This document shows, piece after piece, positions 1-6,942 of a stretch of DNA of 10,665 nt (positions within the stretch are counted from its first letter, which is position 1; each line of letters starts with the position of its first letter). Source of the stretch: JAZGBC01 sp036444495. Its GTDB lineage: Bacteria > Pseudomonadota > Alphaproteobacteria > Kiloniellales > J153. The stretch spans positions 1 through 10,665 of the forward strand of contig JAZGBC010000035.1 in assembly GCA_036444495.1 (NCBI GenBank), written 5' to 3'. A program made the translations under genes and the position numbers. The notes under the pieces were generated by a model, which saw only the letters and a program-made list of their open reading frames with translations, was not told where the DNA came from and did not search any database.

Positions 1-2
1 TG

Positions 3-164
3 CAGCGCCTGGCCGACCTCTCCCACCCGCGGGTCACGGTGGACACCGCGGGCCTCTCGTCCCGGGCCACCGAGTTCACCAACCGCCTGGCCGAGCGCAT
101 CGCCGTCCTGCCCGAGGAGTCCATCGAGCGCATGATGGCGGAGGTGGAGGGGACGGGGGAATGA
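3..164 (+). CDS. 3' end of an unrecognised protein (partial)
   Basis: An open frame enters from the left edge and reads 53 codons to a TGA at 162-164. The visible tail begins QRLADLSHPRVTVDT and ends RMMAEVEGTGE; it looks soluble, with an amphipathic, probably helical, acidic end (residues such as ERIAVLPEESIERMM). Third positions are almost all G or C, as in the neighbouring genes, which supports real coding rather than chance. I do not recognise the family from this fragment and assign no function. Only 22 bases separate its stop from the next start codon on the same strand, so it is probably cotranscribed with the glutathione S-transferase gene. Confidence 0.6.
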   Translation, partial: QRLADLSHPRVTVDTAGLSSRATEFTNRLAERIAVLPEESIERMMAEVEGTGE

Positions 165-186
165 GGGCGAACCTCAGGCAAGCCCC

Positions 187-831
187 ATGCTGACCATCTG
201 GGGCCGGGCCAACTCGATCAACGTGCAGAAGGCCATGTGGACCCTGGGCGAGGTGGGCACGGCGCACGAGCGGATCGACGCCGGCGGGCCTTTCGGTGGG
301 CTCGATACGCCGGAATTCGCCGCGCTCAACCCGAACCGTCGGGTTCCCGTGCTAAAGGACGGCGAGACCGTCATCTGGGAATCCAACGCGATCATCCGTT
401 ACCTGGCGGCCAAATACGGCGAGGAAACGCTCTGGAGCCCGGACGCGGACCTGCGCGCCCGCGCCGATCTCTGGATGGCCTGGATGCAGACCACCCTCTA
501 CCCCGATTTCATCAAGCTCTTCTGGGGCCTGGTGCGCACGCCACCGGAGCAGCAGGACCGGGCGCGCAACGAGGCGGCGGCCGTGCGCCTGGGCGCGCAC
601 TACGAAATCCTGGACCGGCACCTGGCCGGCCGCGCTTACGTCGCGGGCGAGGCCCTCAGCATGGGCGATATCCCGGCCGGCGCCACGCTCTACCGCTACT
701 ACGGCATGGAGATCGCGCGCCCGGCGCTGCCGAATATCGAGGCCTGGTACGCGCGGCTGACCGAGCGCCCCGCCTACCGGGCCCACGTCATGCTCCCCTT
801 CGACGACATGTACGGACGGTTGGCGTTTTAG
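187..831 (+). CDS. Glutathione S-transferase family protein, GstB-like
   Basis: A 214-residue cytosolic GST. Residues 1-78 form the thioredoxin-like glutathione-binding half: an N-terminal beta strand (MLTIWG), RANSINVQK with Ser10 and Asn12 where Ser/Cys-type bacterial GSTs place the catalytic residue, the cis-proline in RRVPVL (Pro54), and the gamma-glutamyl-binding WESNAIIRYL (Glu65, Ser66). Residues from about 88 onward are the helical half, with the WGLVRTPPE stretch that I recall from E. coli GstB and the closing LTERPAYRAHVM. The family conjugates glutathione to electrophiles; E. coli GstB is reported to act on bromoacetate, but the substrate here is unknown. The ATG at 187 gives the normal family N-terminus; the ribosome site before it is weak (AGG at 175-177). 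It lies 22 bases behind the preceding gene, so is probably in an operon with it. Confidence 0.9.
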   Translation: MLTIWGRANSINVQKAMWTLGEVGTAHERIDAGGPFGGLDTPEFAALNPNRRVPVLKDGETVIWESNAIIRYLAAKYGEETLWSPDADLRARADLWMAWMQTTLYPDFIKLFWGLVRTPPEQQDRARNEAAAVRLGAHYEILDRHLAGRAYVAGEALSMGDIPAGATLYRYYGMEIARPALPNIEAWYARLTERPAYRAHVMLPFDDMYGRLAF

Positions 832-899
832 GGGGGCGAGATCGTGCCCTTCGGCTCTCGCGGTGCCTTTGGTTCCGGAAAGGGCATAGCAAAAATATC

Positions 900-931
900 T
901 GTCACCCTCGGGCTTGACCCGAGGGTCCAGG
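900..931 (+). repeat. Palindromic intergenic repeat, copy 1
   Basis: A 32-base unit: TGTC, a 9-base arm ACCCTCGGG, loop CTTGA, the complementary arm CCCGAGGGT, then CCAGG. The stem is perfect. The same flanks and loop recur in inverted orientation at 987-1018 with a different but again perfectly paired stem. Such units are common between genes in alphaproteobacteria (from general knowledge). It lies 68 bases after the GST stop and lacks a T-tract, so it is not a standard intrinsic terminator. Confidence 0.85.
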
Positions 932-986
932 AAAATCGCAAGGGCAGACTAAGCGGGTCATGGTTCCGGTAGGTTGCCGATGCCAC

Positions 987-1018
987 CCTGGATACCCGGG
1001 TCAAGCCCGGGTATGACA
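987..1018 (-). repeat. Palindromic intergenic repeat, copy 2 (inverted)
   Basis: Read on the minus strand: TGTC, arm ATACCCGGG, loop CTTGA, arm CCCGGGTAT, then CCAGG, also 32 bases. Flanks and loop are identical to the copy at 900-931; the arms differ at three positions and every difference is matched by a compensating change in the other arm. It sits 46 bases downstream of the hslU stop and is oriented with hslU transcription, so it may protect or process the 3' end of that message, which is inference. Confidence 0.85.
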
Positions 1019-1064
1019 AAGAGGGTGCAAGCCACGGCATGCGAGATTTTCGGGCGGCGAGCCC

Positions 1065-2396
1065 CTACAAAATAAACTTGCTCAGGTCCGTGTCCTTAGC
1101 GAGGTCGGCGACCCGTTCCTGGACATAGGCCGCGTCGATGGTGATCTCCTCGCCGCCGCGGTCGGTGGCGGTGAAGGAGATCTCTTCGAGCAGCTTCTCC
1201 ATCACGGTGTGCAGGCGCCGCGCGCCGATGTTCTCCACCGCAGAGTTGATCTCGGCGGCGAGATCGGCCAGCGCGTCGATGGATTCCTCGGTGAAGTCGA
1301 GGGTCACCTCCTCGGTGCCGAGCAGCGCCTTGTATTGGCGCACGAGGCTGTTCTCGGGCTCGGTCAGGATGCGCTTGAAGTCGTCGCGGGTGAGGGCCTG
1401 GAGCTCCACGCGGATCGGCAGGCGGCCCTGCATCTCGGGCAGCAGGTCCGAGGGCTTGGCCAGGTGAAAGGCGCCCGAGGCGATGAACAGTATGTGGTCG
1501 GTCTTGACCGCGCCGTGCTTGGTGGTGACCGTCGTGCCCTCGAGGAGCGGCAGCAAATCGCGCTGCACGCCCTCGCGGCTGACATCCGAGCCGAAGCGCT
1601 CGGAGCGCACCGTGATCTTGTCGATCTCGTCGAGGAACACGATGCCGTTCTGCTCGACCGAGGTGATGGCCTCGGCGGTGACCGCCTCCTGGTCCAGCAG
1701 CTTGTCGCTCTCCTCCTCGATCAGAAGCTCCATGGCTTCGGCCACGGGCAGGCGCCGCTTCTTGGTGCGCGGGCCGAGGGCCTTGCCGAAAATGTCGTTC
1801 AGATTGACCATGCCCATGGAGGCTCCGGGCATGCCCGGGATGTCCATGGTGGGCAGCTGCAGGCCGGCGCTGTCGGCCACCTCCAGCTCGATCTCGCGCT
1901 CGTCCAACTCGCCGCCGCGCAGCAGGGCGCGGAACTTGGAACGCGTCTCGGCGCCCGCGGTCTCGCCCACCAGCGCGTCCACCAGGCGTTCCTCGGCATG
2001 GAGTTCCGCCTTGGCCTTGACCTCCTTGCCCATGCGCGCGCGGGTCATGGAGATCGCGCCCTCCAGAAGGTCGCGCACGATCTGCTCCACGTCGCGGCCC
2101 ACATAGCCCACCTCGGTGAACTTGGTGGCCTCCACCTTGATGAAAGGCGCCTGGGCCAGGCGCGCCAGGCGCCGGGCGATCTCGGTCTTGCCCACGCCCG
2201 TGGGTCCGATCATGAGGATGGTCTGGGGCAGCACCTCCTCGCGCAGCTCCTCGGGCAGCTGCTGGCGCCGCCAGCGGTTCCTCAGCGCGATGGCCACCGC
2301 CCGCTTGGCGTCGTTCTGGCCGATGATGAAGCGGTCCAGCTCCGAGACGATCTCGCGCGGGCTGAAGGCGCTCGCCTGCTGCCCGCTGGACCGCAT
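1065..2396 (-). CDS. hslU: HslU, ATPase subunit of the HslUV (ClpYQ) protease
   Basis: A 443-residue AAA+ unfoldase, the usual length. It forms hexamers that unfold proteins with ATP and feed them to HslV in the cytoplasm. Visible motifs: an N-terminal FSPREIVSELDRFIIGQ segment, Walker A GPTGVGKT at 64-71, the pore loop GYVG at 97-100, an intermediate (I) domain at roughly 110-235, Walker B VFLDEID at 253-259, sensor-2 GARRLHT in the C-terminal domain, and the C-terminal tail DLSKFIL at 437-443 that docks into HslV. I chose the ATG at 2396 because GAGG lies 7 bases upstream, it starts 7 bases after the hslV stop, and the FSPREIV segment then follows after 11 residues as is typical. An in-frame ATG at 2441 would add 15 residues inside hslV with no visible ribosome site. 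Cotranscribed with hslV. Confidence 0.97.
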   Translation of the reverse strand: MRSSGQQASAFSPREIVSELDRFIIGQNDAKRAVAIALRNRWRRQQLPEELREEVLPQTILMIGPTGVGKTEIARRLARLAQAPFIKVEATKFTEVGYVGRDVEQIVRDLLEGAISMTRARMGKEVKAKAELHAEERLVDALVGETAGAETRSKFRALLRGGELDEREIELEVADSAGLQLPTMDIPGMPGASMGMVNLNDIFGKALGPRTKKRRLPVAEAMELLIEEESDKLLDQEAVTAEAITSVEQNGIVFLDEIDKITVRSERFGSDVSREGVQRDLLPLLEGTTVTTKHGAVKTDHILFIASGAFHLAKPSDLLPEMQGRLPIRVELQALTRDDFKRILTEPENSLVRQYKALLGTEEVTLDFTEESIDALADLAAEINSAVENIGARRLHTVMEKLLEEISFTATDRGGEEITIDAAYVQERVADLAKDTDLSKFIL

Positions 2397-2403
2397 GCGC
2401 GCC

Positions 2404-2961
2404 TCAGTCGGCTGCGAGGCTTTCGAGGACGATATTTTCATTGGTGAATACGCAAATCCCTGCGGCGATCTCCATGGCCTGGAGCGCGATCTCCTCGGCG
2501 CTCATCTTCTGCTGCCCCATCAGGGCGCGGGCCGCGGCCAGCGCGTAAGGCCCGCCCGAGCCGATGCCGATCAGGCCGTCCTCGGGTTCCAGCACGTCGC
2601 CCGTGCCCGTGAGCACCAGGGAGACCGAGGCGTCCGCCACCGCCATCATGGCCTCCAGGCGGCGCAGGTAGCGGTCGGTGCGCCAGTCCTTGGCCAGCTC
2701 CACGCAGGCGCGGGTCAACTGCCCGGGATAGGTCTCCAGCTTGCCCTCCAGGCGGTCGAAGAGGGTGAGCGAGTCCGCCGTGGCCCCGGCGAAACCGGCG
2801 ATGACGCCGCCCTTGCCCAGCGTCCGCACCTTGCGCGCGTTGGACTTGATGATCGTGTTGCCGAAGCTCACCTGGCCGTCGCCGGCGATCACGACCGTCT
2901 TGCCCTTGCGCACGGCGAGGATCGTGGTGCCGTGCCATTTCTGTTCCTGGTCTTCCGCCAT
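2404..2961 (-). CDS. hslV: HslV, threonine peptidase subunit of the HslUV protease
   Basis: A 185-residue proteasome-like N-terminal nucleophile hydrolase that forms the double-ring proteolytic chamber of HslUV. The N-terminus reads MAEDQEQKWHGTTI; by alignment with E. coli HslV the catalytic residue is Thr12, exposed when an 11-residue propeptide is cut after Gly11. Active-site partners are also present: Asp28 in AGDGQ, Lys44 in NARKV (mature Lys33) and the GIGSGGPYA loop at 133-140. E. coli HslV loses only its initiator Met, whereas the WHG propeptide is the form I associate with Rhodospirillales-type alphaproteobacteria. There is no alternative start before Thr12. No Shine-Dalgarno sequence is visible upstream; a promoter-like pair at 2969-2997 would give a transcript beginning almost at the ATG. 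First gene of the hslVU operon, divergent from hisB. Confidence 0.97.
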   Translation of the reverse strand: MAEDQEQKWHGTTILAVRKGKTVVIAGDGQVSFGNTIIKSNARKVRTLGKGGVIAGFAGATADSLTLFDRLEGKLETYPGQLTRACVELAKDWRTDRYLRRLEAMMAVADASVSLVLTGTGDVLEPEDGLIGIGSGGPYALAAARALMGQQKMSAEEIALQAMEIAAGICVFTNENIVLESLAAD

Positions 2962-2968
2962 GGCATGT

Positions 2969-2997
2969 CAAATGGGTGAAATATGGCCCCGGGTCAA
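2969..2997 (-). promoter_or_regulatory. Candidate hslV promoter
   Basis: On the minus strand, TTGACC (2992-2997) and CATTTG (2969-2974) are separated by 17 bases. The -35 is close to the sigma-70 consensus, the -10 is poor. Transcription from here would start around 2962, next to the hslV ATG, giving a leaderless or nearly leaderless message, consistent with the missing ribosome-binding site. The TTGACC lies inside a degenerate copy of the CTTGA-loop palindrome. Tentative. Confidence 0.3.
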
Positions 2998-3006
2998 GCG
3001 CCGGGG
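2987..3006. repeat. Degenerate CTTGA-loop palindrome
   Basis: CCCCGG (2987-2992) and CCGGGG (3001-3006) can pair around GTCAAGCG. On the minus strand the loop contains CTTGAC as in the repeats at 900-931 and 987-1018, but the conserved TGTC and CCAGG flanks are missing, so common ancestry is uncertain. It lies in the hslV/hisB divergent spacer. Confidence 0.4.
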
Positions 3007-3009
3007 TCC

Positions 3010-3026
3010 CGCCAGGGCCCCTGGCG
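3010..3026. repeat. Perfect palindrome in the hslV/hisB spacer
   Basis: CGCCAGGG at 3010-3017 and its complement CCCTGGCG at 3019-3026 flank a single C, giving a 17-base palindrome. It is placed between the divergent hslV and hisB genes, where an operator could act on both, but I recognise no known binding site and GC-rich palindromes also arise by chance. Confidence 0.45.
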
Positions 3027-3049
3027 GCGGGGGGCCCGGGGTGTTAAAA

Positions 3050-3075
3050 CGGCGCCGCGTTTGTGCGGGGCGCCG
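3050..3075 (+). other. Stem-loop in the hisB leader
   Basis: CGGCGCC (3050-3056) pairs with GGCGCCG (3069-3075), with two further pairs inside after a small bulge. It ends 20 bases before the hisB ribosome site and no T-tract follows. I see no histidine-codon leader peptide upstream, so this is not evidence for classical his attenuation. Confidence 0.4.
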
Positions 3076-3106
3076 GATCGGCGGCGTTCCCCTCGGAGAA
3101 AAAGCC

Positions 3107-3694
3107 ATGCGCCAGGCCAGCATCGAGCGCAACACCACAGAGACCCGTATCTCCGCCAGCATCGACCTGGACGGCACGGGCGCCTATGACATCGAGACCG
3201 GAATCGGCTTCCTCGACCATATGCTCGAACAGCTCTCGCGCCACAGCCTGATGGACATCACGCTCAGGGCCGAAGGCGACACCCACATCGATTTCCACCA
3301 CACCACCGAGGACACGGGCATCGTGCTCGGCCAGGCGCTGGCCCAGGCGCTGGGCGAGCGCAAGGGCATCCGGCGCTATGGCGCGGCGGTCATCCCCATG
3401 GACGAGGTGCTGACCCGCGTGGCGCTCGACGTCTCCAACCGGCCCTATCTGATCTGGAAAGTGGATTTCCAACGCGACAAGCTGGGCGAGATGGACAACG
3501 AGCTGTTCAAGGAGTGGTTCCAGGCCTTCGCCCAGCACGCGGGCCTGACGCTGCACGTGGAGAACCTTTACGGCGAGAACTCCCACCATATCGTGGAGTC
3601 CTGCTACAAGGGCCTCGCCCGCGCCCTGCGCCAGGCGATCGAGATCGACCCACGCCGGGCGGGCGACGTGCCGTCCACCAAGGGAAGCTTGTAA
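3107..3694 (+). CDS. hisB: HisB, imidazoleglycerol-phosphate dehydratase
   Basis: A 195-residue single-function dehydratase that converts imidazole glycerol phosphate to imidazole acetol phosphate, the sixth step of histidine synthesis, in the cytoplasm. The metal-binding and catalytic signatures are all there: GIGFLDHML (32-40), HIDFHHTTED (60-69), PMDEVLTR (97-104), GENSHHIVES (156-165) and the C-terminal PSTKGSL. There is no histidinol-phosphate phosphatase domain, unlike E. coli HisB, so that step must be done by another protein. The ATG at 3107 follows a GGAG (3095-3098) 8 bases upstream. First gene of the his cluster, divergent from hslV, with hisH 78 bases downstream. Confidence 0.98.
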   Translation: MRQASIERNTTETRISASIDLDGTGAYDIETGIGFLDHMLEQLSRHSLMDITLRAEGDTHIDFHHTTEDTGIVLGQALAQALGERKGIRRYGAAVIPMDEVLTRVALDVSNRPYLIWKVDFQRDKLGEMDNELFKEWFQAFAQHAGLTLHVENLYGENSHHIVESCYKGLARALRQAIEIDPRRAGDVPSTKGSL

Positions 3695-3772
3695 CCTCGG
3701 GCGTTCAAGGGTTTCGCGGCCGCCCCGGTATCATCGTTTCTGTTTCACGCGGAGAGGCTGGACACCTCGGCC

Positions 3773-4417
3773 ATGACCGTCGCCATTATCGATTACGGCT
3801 CGGGCAACCTGCGCTCGGCGGCCAAGGCTTTCGAGCGTGCCGCGGCCGAGGCCGGCCTCGATACCGAGGTCCAGGTCACCTCGGCGCCCGAGGACCTGGC
3901 CGCGGCCGAGCGCGTGGTGCTGCCCGGTGTCGGCGCCTTCGGCGACTGCCGCGCGGGCCTGGCCACGGTGGACGGCATGATCGAGGCGCTGCAGGAGGCG
4001 GTGATCGCACGCGCCAAGCCCTTCCTGGGCATCTGCGTCGGCATGCAGCTCATGGCGGAGGTGGGCCGCGAGCACGGGGACTATCCGGGCCTGGGCTGGA
4101 TTCCGGGCGATGTGGTGGCGCTGGAGCCCAACGATCCGGGCCTGAAAGTGCCGCACATGGGCTGGAACGAACTGGAAATCCTGGACGGGGATCATCCACT
4201 CCTGGCAGGCATGGCTTCGGGCACCCATGTTTATTTCGTGCACGGCTATCATCTGCGCGCTAAAGATGCCGCCCAGGTGCTGGCGCGTGTCGAGTACGGC
4301 GGGCCGCTGAGCGCCATCGTCGGGCGGGACAACCTGGCCGGCACCCAGTTCCATCCGGAAAAAAGCCAGGCCGCGGGCTTGGCGTTCATTGCTAACTTCT
4401 TGAGGTGGCGCCCATGA
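3773..4417 (+). CDS. hisH: HisH, glutaminase subunit of imidazole glycerol phosphate synthase
   Basis: A 214-residue class I glutamine amidotransferase. It hydrolyses glutamine and channels ammonia to HisF. The triad is complete: the nucleophile Cys88 in FLGICVGMQ, and His194 and Glu196 in TQFHPEKSQ. PGVGAFGDC (51-59) is the oxyanion strand and VPHMGWNEL (127-134) is the usual HisH-specific segment. The ATG at 3773 gives the standard MTVAIIDYGSGNLRS beginning, although the nearest purine-rich site, GGAGAGG at 3751-3757, is 15 bases away, so initiation may be modest. Its last bases overlap the next gene in an ATGA, so translation of the GNAT gene is coupled to hisH. Confidence 0.97.
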   Translation: MTVAIIDYGSGNLRSAAKAFERAAAEAGLDTEVQVTSAPEDLAAAERVVLPGVGAFGDCRAGLATVDGMIEALQEAVIARAKPFLGICVGMQLMAEVGREHGDYPGLGWIPGDVVALEPNDPGLKVPHMGWNELEILDGDHPLLAGMASGTHVYFVHGYHLRAKDAAQVLARVEYGGPLSAIVGRDNLAGTQFHPEKSQAAGLAFIANFLRWRP

Positions 4418-4986
4418 CGCCTAGTCCCGAGGCGAGTTTGACGGGAGAGGGAACCCCAAGCACCGCGGTCGAGCGCCTGACGGAGTTCGCCGGGCCGGAC
4501 CTGCACGACCTCTGCGACGCGGCCGAGGCCGCGATCCTGGACGGCGGCGGCTTCGGCTGGCTCACCCCGCCCCCGCGCCACGTCATGGAGACCTACTGGA
4601 AAGGGGTGCTGATCGTGCCCGAGCGCGAGCTTTTCGTCGCCCGGCTCGACCAGACCATCGCCGGCTCGGCCCAACTCCAGCGGGTGCCCCGCAACAACGA
4701 GGCCCAGGCCTATGTGGGCCAGCTTTCCACCTCCTTCATCGCGCCCTGGGCGCGTGGCCATGGGTTGGCGCGCAGGCTGGTGCTCGCGGTCGAGGAGGCG
4801 GCGCGCGGCCACGGCCTCAAGGTGCTCAACCTGGATGTGCGCGACACCCAGGAGGCCGCGATCAAGCTCTACCATTCTTTGGGCTATAGGAGCTGGGGCA
4901 CCAACCCGCACTACGCCCGGGTGGATGATCAATGGGTCGCCGGCCACCACTACGCCAAGGACCTGAACGACAAGGCGAGCGGCTAA
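4414..4986 (+). CDS. GNAT-family N-acetyltransferase inside the his cluster
   Basis: A 190-residue acetyl-CoA-dependent acyltransferase. Residues 72-103 give the central strands (LFVARLDQTIAGSAQL). Motif A is around 104-121, with the acetyl-CoA pyrophosphate loop RGHGLA at 114-119. The C-terminal DVRDTQEAAIKLYHSLGY (141-158) is the usual helix-strand of motif B. The substrate cannot be read from sequence. The ATG at 4414 shares ATGA with the hisH stop and has GAGG (4402-4405) 8 bases upstream; a GTG at 4405 is a weaker alternative. hisA starts 21 bases after its stop. I recall that alphaproteobacterial hslV-hslU-his neighbourhoods often contain a GNAT gene, but near hslU/hslV in rhizobia, so the position between hisH and hisA is notable. 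It is not a known histidine-pathway enzyme. Confidence 0.9.
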   Translation: MTPSPEASLTGEGTPSTAVERLTEFAGPDLHDLCDAAEAAILDGGGFGWLTPPPRHVMETYWKGVLIVPERELFVARLDQTIAGSAQLQRVPRNNEAQAYVGQLSTSFIAPWARGHGLARRLVLAVEEAARGHGLKVLNLDVRDTQEAAIKLYHSLGYRSWGTNPHYARVDDQWVAGHHYAKDLNDKASG

Positions 4987-5007
4987 GTCCGGGAGGCGCG
5001 CGATCCC

Positions 5008-5760
5008 GTGATCCTCTTTCCCGCCATCGACCTGAAGGACGGCAAGGCCGTGCGCCTCATCCGCGGCGACATGGACCGGGCCACCGTGTTCAACGAGGAC
5101 CCGGCCGCCCAGGCCCGCGATTTCGCCGAGGCGGGTTTCGTCTGGCTGCATCTGGTGGACCTCAACGGCGCCTTCGCCGGCAAGCCGGTGAACGGCGCGG
5201 CGGTCGAGGCGGTGCGCGCCGCCGTCGACTTGCCGATCCAGCTGGGCGGCGGCATCCGCGACATGGAGACGATCGAGGCCTGGCTCGGCGCCGGGATCAC
5301 CCGCGTCATCCTGGGCACCGTCGCGGTCAAGGACCCGGAGCTGGCGCGTGCCGCCTGCCGCGCCTTTCCGGGGTCTGTGGTGCTCGGCATCGACGCGCGC
5401 GGCGGACGCGTCGCGGTGGAGGGCTGGGCCGAGCAAAGCGACATGGGAGCCGTCGACCTGGCCAAGGGCTTCGAAGACGCGGGCGCCGCCGCCATCGTCT
5501 ATACCGATATCGAGCGCGACGGCGTGCTCCAAGGCGTGAACCTCGAAGCGACCCGGGCGCTGGCCGAGGCGGTTTCCACACCGGTCATCGCCTCGGGCGG
5601 CGTGGCCTCGCTCGACGACATCGCCGCGCTCATGAAGATCGAGTCCGCCGGCATCGAGGGCGCCATCATCGGCCGCGCGCTCTACGACGGGCGCATCGAT
5701 GCGGGCGCCGCCCTGGCGCTGGCGGCCGGCGCGGCACAGGCGGTGGAGGGGGGCGGCTGA
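5008..5760 (+). CDS. hisA: HisA, ProFAR isomerase
   Basis: A 250-residue (beta/alpha)8 barrel that isomerises the aminoaldose ProFAR to the aminoketose PRFAR in the fourth step of histidine synthesis. The twofold pattern of the HisA/HisF family is visible: catalytic Asp8 in FPAIDLKDG and Asp129 in LGIDARGG, with phosphate-binding glycines in QLGGGIRD (78-85) and VIASGGVAS (193-201), and AIIGRALYDG near the end. The start is a GTG at 5008, fixed by the family N-terminus and by GGGAGG at 4991-4996, 11 bases upstream; no ATG is nearby. The stop overlaps the hisF start as TGATG, so the two are translationally coupled. Confidence 0.97.
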   Translation: MILFPAIDLKDGKAVRLIRGDMDRATVFNEDPAAQARDFAEAGFVWLHLVDLNGAFAGKPVNGAAVEAVRAAVDLPIQLGGGIRDMETIEAWLGAGITRVILGTVAVKDPELARAACRAFPGSVVLGIDARGGRVAVEGWAEQSDMGAVDLAKGFEDAGAAAIVYTDIERDGVLQGVNLEATRALAEAVSTPVIASGGVASLDDIAALMKIESAGIEGAIIGRALYDGRIDAGAALALAAGAAQAVEGGG

Positions 5761-6524
5761 TGCTCAAGGCGCGGGTCATCCCCTGCCTGGACGTGAAAGA
5801 CGGGCGCGTGGTCAAGGGCATCAACTTCGTCGGCCTGCGCGATGCCGGTGACCCGGTGGAGCAGGCGCGCGTCTACGACGCCGCCGGCGCCGATGAGCTC
5901 AGTTTCCTCGACATCACGGCTAGCAACGAACAGCGCGACATCATTCTCGACGTGGTGGCCCAGACCGCCGAGCAGTGCTTCATGCCGCTCACCGTGGGCG
6001 GCGGCGTGCGCACGACCGACGACATCCGCGCCTTGCTGCTCGCCGGCGCCGACAAGGTCTGCATCAACACCGCGGCGGTGAAGACCCCGCCTTTCGTGCG
6101 CGAGGCGGCGGAGAAGTTCGGCAGCCAGTGCATCACCGTGTCGATCGACGCCAAGCGGCAAGACGGCGGCCGCTTCGAAGTCTTCACCCACGGAGGGCGC
6201 CGGCCCACGGGGCTGGACGCCATCGAGTGGGCCAAGCTCATGGCCGGCTTCGGCGCGGGCGAAATCCTGCTCACCTCCATGGACCGCGACGGCACCAAGG
6301 AAGGCTACGACATCGAACTGACGCGCGCCGTGGCCGATTCCATCACCATCCCGGTCATCGCCTCGGGCGGGGTGGGGCGTCTGGATCATCTGGTCGAGGG
6401 CGTACGCGACGGCCACGCCAGCGCCGTGCTCGCCGCCTCCATCTTTCATTTCGGCGAGCACTCCATCGCCGAGGCCAAGGCCCACATGGCCGCCGCCGGC
6501 ATTCCCGTGCGCCCGGTAGAGTGA
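5760..6524 (+). CDS. hisF: HisF, cyclase subunit of imidazole glycerol phosphate synthase
   Basis: A 254-residue (beta/alpha)8 barrel. With ammonia from HisH it turns PRFAR into imidazole glycerol phosphate plus AICAR, the latter going back to purine synthesis. The catalytic aspartates are Asp11 in IPCLDVKDGRVVKG and Asp130 in VSIDAKR. Other signatures are FLDITAS (49-55), LTVGGGVRT (77-85), SMDRDGTKEGYD in the sixth strand-loop, and VIASGGVG followed by AASIFHFGEHS. The ATG overlaps the hisA stop (TGATG). Sixty-four bases separate it from hisE with no feature I can name. Confidence 0.98.
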   Translation: MLKARVIPCLDVKDGRVVKGINFVGLRDAGDPVEQARVYDAAGADELSFLDITASNEQRDIILDVVAQTAEQCFMPLTVGGGVRTTDDIRALLLAGADKVCINTAAVKTPPFVREAAEKFGSQCITVSIDAKRQDGGRFEVFTHGGRRPTGLDAIEWAKLMAGFGAGEILLTSMDRDGTKEGYDIELTRAVADSITIPVIASGGVGRLDHLVEGVRDGHASAVLAASIFHFGEHSIAEAKAHMAAAGIPVRPVE

Positions 6525-6588
6525 GCGGGGCCCGGGCTGACAGGACGGGGGATTCCTGCTACCCCTCTCGGCCAGGGAGGCAAAAATC

Positions 6589-6942
6589 ATGAGCGGCGGC
6601 AACGGCAAGGGCGCGGGCGCGGACGCCCGGGTGCTGGATGAACTCTACGGCGTGATCGTGGAGCGCAAGGGCGCGGACCCGGAAAGCTCCTATACCGCCA
6701 AGCTGTTCCAGGACGGTATCGAAACCATCGCCGGCAAGGTCGGCGAGGAGGCGGTGGAAACCGTGGTGGCCGGCCTGTCGGAGCGGCCCGCGGCGCTGGC
6801 CGCGGAAAGCGCGGACCTGCTCTATCATCTGCTCGTGCTCTGGGCCGCCAAGGGCCTGGAGCCGGGCGAGGTCTGGGCGGAGCTCGAGGCGCGGCGCGGC
6901 ACCTCGGGCCTCGAAGAAAAAGCCGCCCGCGGCGAGGGTTAG
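6589..6942 (+). CDS. hisE: HisE, phosphoribosyl-ATP pyrophosphatase
   Basis: A 117-residue all-helical MazG-superfamily pyrophosphohydrolase that removes pyrophosphate from phosphoribosyl-ATP, the second step of the pathway. The metal-binding signature is complete: KVGEEAVE at 50-57 and ESADLLYH at 73-80. SSYTAKLFQDG at 33-43 is the usual start of the core. There is no fused HisI cyclohydrolase domain, and hisI is not in the window. The ATG at 6589 follows GGGAGG (6575-6580) by 8 bases. Its last seven codons form the left arm of an intrinsic terminator, so hisE closes the his transcript. Confidence 0.97.
   Translation: MSGGNGKGAGADARVLDELYGVIVERKGADPESSYTAKLFQDGIETIAGKVGEEAVETVVAGLSERPAALAAESADLLYHLLVLWAAKGLEPGEVWAELEARRGTSGLEEKAARGEG

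Noticed and set aside
1209..2447. A 412-codon plus-strand open frame opposite hslU
   Set aside because: It is the antisense of hslU in GC-rich DNA, rich in His/Leu/Gly/Ala as expected of a shadow frame. hslU on the other strand is unmistakable.
3041..3106. A his-type attenuator before hisB
   Set aside because: There is a stem-loop, but no leader peptide with a run of histidine codons and no T-tract after the stem.
4932..6524. A 530-codon frame covering the GNAT tail, hisA and hisF
   Set aside because: The hisF portion is real, but the first half is an arginine/glycine-rich shadow of hisA in the wrong frame. There is no HisA-HisF fusion; hisA ends at 5760 and hisF starts there.
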